Both the position numbers and the translations under genes were made by a program. From NCBI GenBank assembly GCA_021234155.1, contig JAJEKV010000011.1, forward strand, positions 21,778,677 to 21,842,676: DNA of 64,000 nt, read 5' to 3'. The first letter of the stretch is position 1, and each line of letters begins with the position of its first letter. Source of the DNA: Isoetes taiwanensis (Eukaryota > Streptophyta > Lycopodiopsida > Isoetales > Isoetaceae). The notes beneath the pieces were generated by a model, which had not been told where the DNA came from, made no database searches, and was given only the letters and a program-made list of their open reading frames with translations. Positions 1 through 10,936 of this stretch are shown here, one piece after another.

Positions 1-3000
1 AACAAAGAACAGTCGAACAAAACAGGAGAGGTAACAGAGATGAAGAAACCCCGGATAGGCAACCAATTGCAAGGAACCTGTTCGAAGAATACGGCCCTCT
101 AACTCCTGAAGAAGAAATGTCGCAAATGAAATCGGAGCTTCAACAAATAAAAGCTCTGCTAGCGGCGCAAGCATCAGTCGGGCTGCAAACAACACCTCGA
201 AAGTCGGGGAAAGATAAGAAGAGGAGTAAGAGAAGGAGGTCTCCTAGCACAGATACCTCTGACTCGAGCTCGGTCTCGGACTCTGAGTCCGAGAAAGAGG
301 CTGAACAGGTGCAGGACCGTAGAGACGGCAGGCAGAAAGACACTAAGGCCTTAGACTACCAGAAGAAGGTAAACTCAGCATTGGGAAATGTATGGAAGGC
401 CAGGAAGCTTGAACAATTCTCAGGCGAGAACAGGTCAGGCTTGGAAGCAGAGGCGTGGCTCGATGAGATGAGTGAGTATGGCAACGCCTATGGGATGAAA
501 GATAAGGACAAAGGCAGGGTGGCAACAGCCAACCTGAAGGGAGCAGCGCGCATCTGGTGGAAGGGTTATGCCAAGGCCCATGGGTTAAGCAGAGACGGGT
601 GCAGATTTAAAAAGTTTGTTAAAGCTTTCAAGCGCCATTACGTCGCAAGAGAACACAAGTCCAACATGATGCAACAGTTCTACAGATTGTAGCAAGGCTA
701 CAAATCGGTTCAGAAATATACAGAAGAATTCATGAGACTAAGGCTTTATGTGCCGAAGTTGAGTGAGAAGCACGTAGTGGAGAGCTACATTGAAGGATTG
801 AACGAGGAGATCCGTAAGCTTGTAAGGGCCATAGACCCCAAAACGGTATTAGAAGCAGAATCCAAGGCAATAAGTTTGCAAGAAACTGGGCCTCAGAACA
901 GCGGGCAGAAGCAGCAATATTACCAGGATAAAGACAAGGCAACAGGAAGTTATAGCCCTAGAGCAGCCAGCCCAAGTCCAGCTAAATCCCCATACAGTGG
1001 CAACCAGGGGGAGCAGCAGGAGAGGAAGCAGGTGTCCTTCAGAGACAAGCAGGAAGGGTCGAACTACTCAAAAGCAGTGCGGTCCTTCTTACAAGCAATG
1101 CCCAAAGAGAAGAGACAGGAGTGCATAGAGAAGCAACTTTGCTTCAGATGCTTCCAGCCAGACCACAGGACGGCGAACTGCCCCTTCGTCATGAGCGCAG
1201 CACTAGCGGAGTTGGGTGGATGGGACACTACGTCTGACGATGACGGCGAGGCAGCACGCGACTACATTCAGGGTGAGTGTCACATTTTCGCTGCCATAGA
1301 TACAGAACAAGCAGAGAACCAATATAAGGTAATTTCCACAGTAGGGAAGGCCAAGGCCAAGTCTTTCATAGTCCTGATAGACTCGGGAAGTAGCCACAAC
1401 TTTGCATCCCCAAGAATGGTTGATATGTTGAAGTTGAAACCATTGAAGTCCAAGCCGAGGCCCGTAATCTTAGCAAGTGGAGCAGTAAGACAAACGGCAG
1501 GCAAGAGGATAAACTTCGACATCGACTTGCCAAGAATTAATATCTCGATGGGGGCAGAAGTAATGGGCATCGACAAGTACGACTTGATAATAGGAATGGA
1601 GTATCTTGGACCAGCAGGGGCCATCATTGATTGTGGAAAGCGGAAGGTGACCCTCACAACGCCCGACGGCAAAATCATTGAGATCACAGGTAAAGAAGTT
1701 GCTCCCATCATGCAGTGTATGTCTATTAAGCAGCTGCTCAAGTCTATCAAGAGCGAGCAAGTAGCATATGTCTTTAAGCTTGAGATTGAAGAACCCGAGT
1801 CAGAGGAAAGCAAAGAAGACAAGGTGCTCAGCAAGTTGCCCAAGCAAATAGCTAAGTTGATCACGGAGTTCCACGATCTCTTCCCAGATGAGATCGAGCA
1901 TCTTCCTCCTTACAGGGGAGTCGAGTGTGAGATAGCACTCGAACCAGGAACCAAGCCGACGAGCAAGGCTCCGTACAGAATGACGACGCAGGAACTGACG
2001 GAGCTAAAGAAGCAATTGCAGGAGTTGCTCGACCTTGGCTTCATTAGACCTAGCATCTCACCATTTGGGGCACCTATTCTCTTTGTCAAGAAGAAGGATG
2101 GCAGCTTGAGGATGTGCATAGATTACAGGCAGCTGAATAAACACACCATCAAAAATAAGTACGCGCTCCCCAGATCGGACGACTTGATGGATCAACTCCA
2201 GGGAGCAAAAGTCTTCTCCAAGATTGACCTAAGGTCAGGTTATCATCAGATCAGGATAAAGGAAGAAGACGTCGACAAAACGGCCTTCAGGACCAGGTAC
2301 GGGCATTACGAGTTTACGGTAATGCCATTTGGGTTATCAAATGCCCCAGCAACGTTCATGAGACTCATGAACGACATCTTCAGGGAGTTCTTAGACACCT
2401 TCGTGATAGTGTTCTTTGATGACATCCTCGTGTATAGCAGATCCCTTGAAGAGCATGTACAACACGTAAGGAGGGTGCTCGAGAAGTTGAGAAGGCACCA
2501 GTTGTACGCCAAGTTGTCAAAGTGCCACTTCGCAACAGAGAAGGTGGAATACTTGGGTCATGTAATTTCAGCAGAAGGAATCTCGACGGATCCCGCAAAG
2601 ATTGAAGCAGTGATTCAATGCCAGCACCGCAGAACGTCCACGAGGTCAGAAGTTTTCTTGGCCTAGCAGGGTACTACAGGAAGTTTGTGAAAAACTTCGC
2701 AAAGATAGCAGCCCCACTAACAGACTTGAGGAAGGCGGAAAAGGTGAAAAATTGGGCAGATCATTGGCTCAAGAAAGCCCAAGCAGGGTTTGAATTGTTG
2801 AAGGAAGCTTTGACAACCGCCCCCCTCTTGACCCTGCCAGACCCAGGGAAAGACAAGTTAGTGGCGACGGACGCAAGTAAGATAGCCACAGGTGCAGTGC
2901 TCATGCAGGAGGAGCGGGTTATAGCATACGATTCCAGGAAGATGAACGACGCCGAAACGCGTTACCCGACGCACGACCAAGAATTGCTTGCAGTTGTCAG

Positions 3001-4758
3001 GGCGTTGAGAATTTGGAGGCACTACCTCTTGGGAAGGAAGTTCCAGTTGGATACGGATCATCAGAGCCTCCAATATGTATTCACGCAACCACACCTTAAC
3101 CTGAGACAGCGAAGATGGATGGAGTTCCTCGAAGAGTATGACTTTGATATAGTCTACAAACCGGGGAAGCTCAATGTGGTAGCAGATGCACTTTCAAGGC
3201 ATCCGCTGACAACTAGAGTGCATTGCAATGCAATTTCGACGCTCTCCAGCGATTTCGGGAAGAAGATTGAAGAAACCTTGCCAACAGATGTGGACTTCAA
3301 GGAAGTATGGGCAAGCTTGTGCAAGGAAGCAAGAACAGATAAGGAGATGGAAACCTTCAAAAATTTTAAGAAGGAAGGTAATCTTCTCTACCATAAGAAC
3401 AAGCTAAGCGTGCCTGAATCATCAGGGGTGAGGAAGTTGATCCTCCACGACACCCACAACAGCCCAATAGCTGGCCACGCAGGATTCATGAAGACATATT
3501 TCAAAGTGCGCAGCAGCTATTATTGGCCAGGAATGAAGAAGCAAGTAGCTCGCCACATCAAGGAATGTCAGCTATGTCAGCAGACGAAAGCAGAGCAGCT
3601 TCGAATTCCAGGAGCATTGGAACCATTAGCGGTGCCAAACGCTAAGTGGGAGGTCGTCAGCATGGACTTCATAACAGGGCTTCCAAGGACAGTAAGAGGG
3701 AAGGATGCCTTGATGGTCGTGGTCGACAAGTTGTCGAAGATGGCCCATTTTGTGCCTTGCAGGACCACGGACACAGCTACGGACACAGCGAAGCTCTTCA
3801 CCAAAGAAATCTTCAGGCTCCATGGCATGCCAAGAGAGATCATCTCCGACCGAGATCCGAAGTTCATCAGTGCCTTTTGGCAGGACCTCTTTGCAACGAT
3901 TCAGAAGAAGCTATCCATGAGCACGGCCTATCATCCTCAGACAGATGGGCAAACGGAGCGGACCAATAGAATATTGGAGGACATGCTACGAAACTATGTC
4001 TGGAACAAGCAAGGTATGTGGGAAGAATTTATTCACTTGGTAGAGTTTGCATATAATAGCACCAAGCAGGAATCATCGAAATGTCGCCGTTCATGATTAA
4101 TTACGGCTACCAATGCCCAACTCCAGACACTTGGCACAATCCCGTGTCAAAAGTAGAAGTTTCGCAGCAAATGTTGGGCGACATGCAGCAGCTCGTGGAA
4201 GAAGTTCGAGGATATCTTCTCGCAGCAAGGAGTCGACAAAAGAGCATCGCCGACAAGCATCGGACAGTCAGAGAGTTCTAAGTTGGAGATGATGTATGGC
4301 TCAAGATCAAAGTAAAGCAGGCGAAGCTCCGCATCGGAAATTGTAAGAAGCTTGCTCCAAGGTGGGCTAGACCCTTCAAAATAATCCAGAGAGTAGGTAA
4401 CCAATCCTACAAGTTAGACTTGCCAGCACACTTAAAGATCCATAAAGTCTTCCACGTGAGTTTGCTGAAGAAGCACACTCCATACCCAGATGAAGTCTTG
4501 GACACTCCAACGTTGTTGGAAATGACAGAGGAGCAGATTGAAATAGTTCCAGAACTGATTCTTGATAAAGCATTCAAGAAAACAAGGAGATCGGAGTTTC
4601 TCCAATATTTGGTCAAGTGGAAACACTTGCCGGTGGAAGACGCGACATGGGTACTTAAGAGGGATCTAATAAAGCAGTACCCACAGTTTATGGAGCAATG
4701 GGACAGCAAGGTCATCTCCGAAGAAATCGGCTCAGGCATGTCGATTAGTGTAGATTAA
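1..4758 (+). pseudogene. Chromovirus gag-pol polyprotein, broken
   Basis: The polyprotein would package the element RNA and copy and integrate it in the nucleus. The reading frame is open to base 3, so the start lies upstream. Seen in order: a Ser/Lys-rich gag N-terminus; gag core with an IWWKGYAK motif (~550-690); a CX2CX4HX4C knuckle (~1140-1195); protease DSGSSHNF (~1380); RT with FFDDILVYS (~2415); RNase H with ATDAS (~2865) and DTDHQSL (~3050); an HHCC integrase finger (~3450-3590); integrase D (MDFITGLP, ~3665), D (SDRDPKF, ~3850) and E (TDGQTERTN, ~3945); and a chromodomain, YLVKWKHLPVEDATW (~4605-4655). There are four lesions: an in-frame TAG at 690-692, a frameshift near 2610-2640, a frameshift near 4075, and an in-frame TAA at 4279-4281. 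Domain order is intact, so decay is recent to moderate. Confidence 0.95.
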
Positions 4759-5602
4759 TGTCTTGTATAGTTAAGAATAATCTACGCATGCAACCTATGC
4801 TAGGTATGGGTTGCATGCGTTGTTACCGATGATGAGACCACTACGGTGATCTCTAGGACGTGGTGTAATGTCAATGTAGGCACGACCGCGGTTCCACTTG
4901 GAAAGTCTACTTCTGTCCCACGGAAGTAGACGACCTCGAGAGATAAGAGGTCATTCAGGAATGCATTGATAGGAAAAGCACCTCTAGTCAATGCCTACGG
5001 GGAGGACCCTATCCTTCACGCCCCATATACGCGAAGGACCCTATCCTCCACGCTGAGCAACTAAAGGTGTAGGCGTGAGCGCCATATAGGCATTATAGGG
5101 CGCTGTCTCCACGACCACGATGGAAGAAGCATCCTCTTCCTATGCCGGGAGATTAGCCATGCATTCATGTAGATAGTTGGGGTGGTTCCCTTATAACCAA
5201 ATTTATAAATAATTAAAATGGTACTAACGTAGTGTCGACCTGCAGGCCAATAGAGCGCGCCGGAGGGCAAGGAGGTTGAGCTACGAAGACTTGCAACACA
5301 AATTTTGTTGGAATGTGTTGCAAGGAATGAAGAGTACCTCAAAGAATAATTGTATATATTAAAATATTGATAAACTAAAATATTGAGATAAGTGAAACTA
5401 ATGACTAACTTGTTGTAATGACATACGAATTGATAAGTTAATTGATTGAATAATGGTGTAATAATGTTCTAAAAATATTACCTTAAGGTAATCCTAATAA
5501 ATGTGTAAGTATGATAATAGTATATTGTAGGCATCAAGTTGATTGCAGGTTAGGAAGATCCCAAGGTGGGGAGACCCACGATGCTGCGGACAGCATCATT
5601 TT
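4759..5602 (+). other. 3' UTR of the chromovirus with two hairpins
   Basis: No credible gene lies between the pol stop and the polypurine tract. The stretch holds a perfect 12-bp-arm inverted repeat at 4784-4820 (ACGCATGCAACC and its complement, 13-base loop) and a 9-bp-arm one at 4905-4931 (GTCTACTTC and its complement). A GACCCTATCC direct repeat occurs near 5006 and 5036. The later part (5190-5520) is AT-rich. Confidence 0.6.
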
Positions 5603-5615
5603 AAGGTGGGGAGAA
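5603..5615 (+). promoter_or_regulatory. Polypurine tract (plus-strand primer) of the chromovirus
   Basis: AAGGTGGGGAGAA lies immediately 5' of the LTR start TGTGACGT. This is the usual form and place of a Ty3/gypsy polypurine tract. A near-copy, AAGGTGGGGAGA, occurs 40 bases upstream at 5563-5574, as if the tract were duplicated. Confidence 0.8.
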
Positions 5616-7128
5616 TGTGACGTTCCAGTACGATATACGGTCTCAAGATGTATACCGTACTACACCATCACGCGTACACGCCATTCCAATCGACGTGTAC
5701 GCCGACGTGTAGCCAAGCAAGTAGCACCCTAGGGGGCAACTTGCAAGGGTGCGCACACTTATTAATGTGCGCACTTTAGACCATTAACCTTTAAGAGGCA
5801 TACCAAGGGTCATAGAAACCCTAAACCTAACTGATAGCCTATGTAAGGCACTCAAACCCTAATTCTTCCCTTTTCGTCCACGAACCTTTCGAGCTCCAGT
5901 TCGCGCGCCTCAAGAGTCAATTCCAACTCCCAAGAACTGCCCAAGCGCTCTAGCTCGTCAGATTCCCTTTCTGACCACATTCCCAAGCAAAGCAGCGACA
6001 TGGACGCATTCGGATCAAGAGGAGCAAGCCAAGGACTAGGTATTTCGTCAATTCAATAGCCTAATCCGCCTTCCGGGCATAGAATTAGCATGTTTAGCCC
6101 ATTGAATTGCCTATAACAGCCACATAGAACCCCAGATAGCGAGCCCTAACTAAAGAACATAACTTCTATGATGTAGATTAGATATTATTCTTTAGTTCTA
6201 TAATGATGTGATGGATGGATGATCTCCGTGGACTCATTGTATTGGGAAGGGGGGGGTAGAGACCTACAGCTTAGTAGTGATGCTCCTAGCTAGTCCCTTT
6301 AGTGCATTACTAGTATTCGGCCTGTGTACAAGAACCACACCTGGTTGTGGGTGAAGGGGCCAGACTGGCTTAGAAGGAGGTTCGTGTTCTGACTCTTGAA
6401 CGATCCCTCTGGTGTGTAAAGTCTACCGGGGATCACTGTGGACTAGGTCTAATGGCTTGTCACTGAGTGTGGGTAAGGCATGGGCTCGACACCCGTGGAG
6501 TGATGCGTCACTCTCCAGTGGGTTCAACTCGAATAAGGGCGGTGGCCCTCTAGTCACCTTGAGTCAGCATGGAGATCTCTGGAGGGAGTGATCCCTACCT
6601 GCCCCAGCGGAACTGGGGAGATGCAACCCAGGAATAGCCCCTTTGGCTATGCCTCCGACGGGCTACAGTCAGGTCCCAACACTCCTCAACCTACTCTGCA
6701 AAGTGTGCACAGGAGGGGCGGATGGAGTGGACAACCCTAAGCCATGTTCTTATGCCAGCCAAATCCATTGCCATGAATTCTGTCTGCAATGAACTCTGGA
6801 GACTAAAGTCGTCAGTCATCCCCTTGAGTCTGAGCCATGGGTAGGATTCCCCTATGTGATGTGCTGATCTTTGTCTATGCAGATTATGTGGTGAGCCACC
6901 CTTCGTGGTGGTCATATGTTATTGATGTATGTGCTACTGACGTGTATACATTGCGCTTCCGCAGCTAGGTAGGCCCTGAGGGAGACAGGGTAAATGACCC
7001 CTTCATTCTTCCCACTGGAACATTCCATGGTTGTAGTGGAGGGCCCTATATTAGCATGGAGCTGGTATGGGGGATGAACTCCTGTTTGTATACGGTGGGT
7101 GCACCGTATATAAGTAGGGGACGTCACA
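5616..7128 (+). repeat. 3' LTR of the chromovirus (~1513 bp)
   Basis: The start is set by the polypurine tract and the end by the inverted termini: TGTGACGTTCC at the start and GGGGACGTCACA at 7117-7128, giving a TG...CA LTR. The LTR contains CT-rich sequence near 5870-5960 and a G8 run near 6250, and no credible gene. The right border is inferred from terminal symmetry only, because the 5' LTR is outside the window. Confidence 0.75.
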
Positions 7129-8510
7129 ATAAAGGATGTAGATTCCCAGGCTGCAAGTTTAGAGAGCACCCTGCTAGTTAAACTGGATGAGCAGAAGCAA
7201 ATTATAGTTTGCGAGAGAAGATGAATCAAGCCCATGCCAACAGTCTGTCCCATTTGTCGCCCGACCATCTGAATTTCTCGTCTCTGTTGCGTCACCATCT
7301 GTACCCTTTAAATAATGCAGTCCTTTGGGAATGACCATTATACCGGATGAAGCATTACCGATTTGGTGGGGTACAAATCCCCATCCTTCCTTTCTTTTAC
7401 ATGCTTTCTAGTCAATGTACCAGCGAAGTCATTGTCACTGAATTCTGCACTATAGTTTAATAATCATAGTGTGACTTGGAAATTGGAGAGGCCAATCTTG
7501 ATTTCCAAGTGATGGAGGTACTTTTTATTTTGCATGATATGGGGAAAAGACTTTAGCATCATGCTCCATTGATTTGCACCACTCGATGCACAATATATAA
7601 TGCACAATATATGTAGTAATACATCGTTGCCCTATGAGCATATACCATCCATTTGTTCACGTCCTCAGCATCTACGACTTATGTAATCCACCTCATACAC
7701 ATCCTTTTGGTATTAGAGATATTGGTGAATGACCACCTTGCTTTGTCCACTGTGAATTGACTTTGGCATATTTCAAAATTCAAATGGTCAAGTTTATATG
7801 ATTTATACCAATCTTTCAAATCCTGCTACTTACATTTAATTAGCTATTGACTTATAGTTAGCAGATGAAATCCTAGTTCTTAATGTTGACTTTTCGATTA
7901 ACACGTCATAAAACTTTAGTCATTTATTTCTAGTCATTGATTTTAACTGATACATTACTGCTTTCCTCAAGGATGATTGGGTCGAGGAAGTAAGAGAATT
8001 GAACATCCTCAATCATAAGTAGGAGAATTCAATGATATCAATCATAATGTAGCATTCCCAAATTGGTTCTTTTATTTCTTTGTCTACGAGGGAGGGCAAA
8101 AAGGAAGTAAAGGTATAATAAAAAAAAAAGAAAAAAAAAAGGGTATCGTTGCGATCTCGCTAAGGTTATCTGACATTACCTCCATATTTCATACTTATAG
8201 AACTTGTCAATGGACCTTCATGCACCTTCTCTGTATCTGGCTCGTATATTCTCTACCATTCTAAATGATAGGAGCGGCCCAGTTCCCACTCCATGTCAAC
8301 ATGGATACTAGTGCTGTTTTAAATTAATGTGATTTCCACTATCATTTTGTGGGCAACTTATCAATTATATACAAATTTAATTTCCCCATACGTGAGATGC
8401 TAGAAAGATGCTAGACAATACCAGTCACAATAACTACCTGTAGACATAAGGGAGACGAGTTAATCATAGGCCAGAAATGGAGAACAGGTTTGTCCTACAT
8501 ACCTACAAGA
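7129..8510. other. Intergenic, AT-rich, no gene seen
   Basis: Low-complexity AT-rich DNA between the LTR and the BIG fragment. It includes an A-rich tract near 8118-8150. No coding, splice-supported or repeat structure was recognised. Confidence 0.5.
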
Positions 8511-8512
8511 TG

Positions 8513-9285
8513 ACCAGACAGCCTCGTATGGAGGAAACAGAAGCTTTCTTCTTCCTCTAACTTTACAAATCGTTGGAACAAACGAACCTCATAAGGTATA
8601 TGGGCATATTGCCAACATAAACCCGACAGCCAACCATTACCAAGTCAAGATTGGAGTTAAAAACCAATATCTGCACAATGTACCATAAGCTCAAAAGAAA
8701 ATGTTTATCAAGAATTAATTGGACCAAAGTGAACATAAACAATACCTTAAAACCAAGGGGGCTTGGACTTTCAATAAACCCATCTTCTGATGCAAGGCTG
8801 TGCTTAACACCATCTGAATCGGTATTTCGAAGAATATCCCCACCAAACTTGACATCTGATGTTATACATATTGTCTTTTCAAAAAAGTCCACAGGAAATA
8901 CACGACCAGGTCCGGTGTTTGCCCTACTGCTAAGGAGAATAGTCCCTAACTTTTTAGCATGGTCTATCTCCAGATTAGAAGTAGCTCTAGACGAAGCTAA
9001 GCAGCTTGAAATACTTCCACTCTCCTTTACTGAGGGTGCATATGAGAATATGTGGAGACTGCCATCCTCGTACAGGATCAAAACACTCCCTTTTTCTTTT
9101 GTTATGGGCTTGTATGCTATTACACCGTCAACACGTAAACATATGATAAATTGCTTCCCCCTCATAAATGCTGATCATACACAGTGTCAGCCCCGATATG
9201 CATAACGACAGCAGAGTTTGCCCTTTGTGCTTGACTACATAGGCACATAAAAAGTCCACTGACATCAAATAAATCCCTCCAATGG
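8513..9285 (-). pseudogene. BIG: BIG/UBR4 (calossin) fragment, downstream half
   Basis: BIG is a ~5000-residue UBR4-type protein of plants, linked to auxin transport and N-end-rule ubiquitylation; only a small slice is here. Reading down from ~9285, recognisable strings are RWRDLFDVSGLFMC, AYKPITKEKG, LYEDGSLHIFSYAP, FPVDFFEKTICITSDVKFGG, SLASEDGFIESPSPLGFK and, after a ~90-bp GT-AG intron at ~8655-8750, DLVMVGCRVYVGN and HIPYEVRLFQRFVKLEE. All fall in the expected BIG order. Lesions are a TAA and a frame slip near 9125-9190 and another slip near 8600. A GTATGT donor-like site ends the homology near 8513. It continues the fragment at 17865-18930, from which a LINE separates it. Residue matches are from memory of the plant family. 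Confidence 0.82.
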
Positions 9286-9289
9286 TGAA

Positions 9290-10870
9290 ATGCCGCTGGC
9301 CTTGTTCTCCCATCTTGATCGACGGAGAAAGAATCCTCCAGTAAAGGGGAAGGGCGCGGGTCTCGGCATGCCTAAAGAGGCGCGGGCGATAGGAAGTGGC
9401 ATGCAATTGGTGGCAGAGATGAGGGAGCTCTTGAAATCCCCTTCGGTTGAGAGGTATGTGGATTGCTCTTCCTCTCAATATAATTCTGAGACCCCAGTAG
9501 ATTGTGTTTTGGAGACTCCGGTCTTGATTCCATCAAGCATGCCCCTTTTGGAAACTGGATCTGTGATGCCCTCTTCCCCTGTGCTTGGAAAGGGATCACT
9601 TGCTGGGGCGCATGTAGCTGATGTGCCTCCTGGGGTGCCCCTGGATACCTCTCAGGGTGGCAGGGCGGCAGCCCCAACTCCTGTGCGCTCGGCCTGGCGG
9701 AGCAATGACACTGTTGCTCGCATCACTCAACCGGGGTTTTCAGATTGGATCAAGCGCAAGGCTCCGGAGTGTAGGACTGCCCGTTCAAGAGGCTCTGAAA
9801 TTTGTGGAGGATCATCACTCTGTTGACCTGCAGGCAGCTCTTCCAGGGACTCCATGGATAGATATTGATCATACCAGGCATGTTCAGACCATTGAGAATC
9901 TAGTTTCATTTGCGGTATTGGGCTACTTCGCAGGTTACATATTGGACACGAGGAGGTATAGCTCTTGGCTTGCCGGACATCTGAGGCGGATTGGTTTGCC
10001 CAGGTATCAGTCTCTGAGATTCCTACCAAATAATTTCTTCATAATCATGTTTGAGGCTGAGTCTTCCGTGCGGCAATTGGTTAGTCGGGGGGTGGATACT
10101 TTGGGTGAATCATATGTGTTGTATCAGTATTATACTCCGGCAATGTCCACCAGTTCTTTGACAGCGGTTAAAATCCCGTGTTCGTTCCAGATTCAGGATC
10201 TTCTCCTGATCTGATGGTGCCTGATTTCTTGGTTTCTATGTCTAATGGCCTGGGTGTATATTTGGCTCATTCTATTGTGCAGGTCCCCAAGATCTATGTT
10301 GCTCTGCCTGCTTTGCAGCCTGTGCCCACTTCTCTTCCAGTGCGTAGTGGTCCCTGGCATTTTCTCTTCCGATTGAAGCTTTTGAATGGCTCTGAGATCC
10401 GGCGGATGTTTCCATCTATTGTGCTACCATCTGACCCTGTTGATGATCATGCTGGTGCTTGTGATGTGGTAGGGGTTGCGGATGCTTATGCAGGGGCCCG
10501 GGATTCCTTTGTTCCTGAGGCAACAGTCCGTGGTGCAGTGAGTGGAGTTGGACGAGGTGGTGTGGTTGGAGGAGGTGGTGTGGGACGAGGCCGGGGCAGG
10601 CTTGCTATTGGCCGCCCATTGGATGGCGGGGCGCGTGGTGGCTCAGAGGAGGGTTTAGATGATGATTTGGTTGCGGCTAGGTCTGAGGACAGGGCTGTGG
10701 GAGGGGCTGGTGATCCTGCTGGGGATGTCCCGATAGCGGTATGTGCTGAGCATGAGGTGGCTGGAGCAGCCCGGTTGGAGACTAGTGTGGCCCATGACTC
10801 TATGGAGGTGCCTGGGTGCCTGGAGGTGTCACGTAGAGCGACTGTGGGTCACTTTGCTATGATTAGATGA
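9290..10870 (+). pseudogene. LINE ORF1, DUF4283-like RNA-binding protein, frameshifted
   Basis: ORF1 proteins of plant LINEs bind the element RNA. The start at 9290 (MPLALFSHLD) opens a Ser/Pro-rich N-terminus. A frameshift near 9770 moves to the frame that carries the DUF4283-like block (SLRFLPNNFFIIMFE, ~10010-10055). Another shift near 10180 returns to the first frame. The C-terminal third has a Gly/Arg-rich RGG-like stretch (GRGRGRLAIGRPLDGG, ~10580-10630), typical of RNA-binding tails. It is followed 66 bases later by ORF2. No CCHC knuckle was identified by eye. Confidence 0.72.
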
Positions 10871-10936
10871 TGACTCTGTGGAGTTGGCTGATGGCCTAGT
10901 GGGTAGGCATGTGGGGCTTGACACTTCTCCTCCGGG

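Larger units (their letters stand above)
1..7128 (+). mobile_element. Ty3/gypsy chromovirus, 3' part (gag-pol, UTR, 3' LTR)
   Basis: Copy-and-paste LTR retrotransposon truncated by the left window edge: the 5' LTR, primer binding site and gag start lie outside. Visible order is gag, CCHC knuckle, protease, RT, RNase H, integrase, chromodomain, a ~0.86-kb 3' UTR, a polypurine tract and a 3' LTR. The order PR-RT-RH-INT followed by a C-terminal chromodomain defines chromoviruses. Several frame breaks show that this copy is dead. The downstream target-site duplication cannot be tested because the 5' end is missing. Confidence 0.93.

Noticed and set aside
5820-5870. AAACCCTAA-like strings resembling plant telomere repeats
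   Set aside because: Only isolated units (CCCTAAACC, ACCCTAATTC) inside the LTR, not an array.
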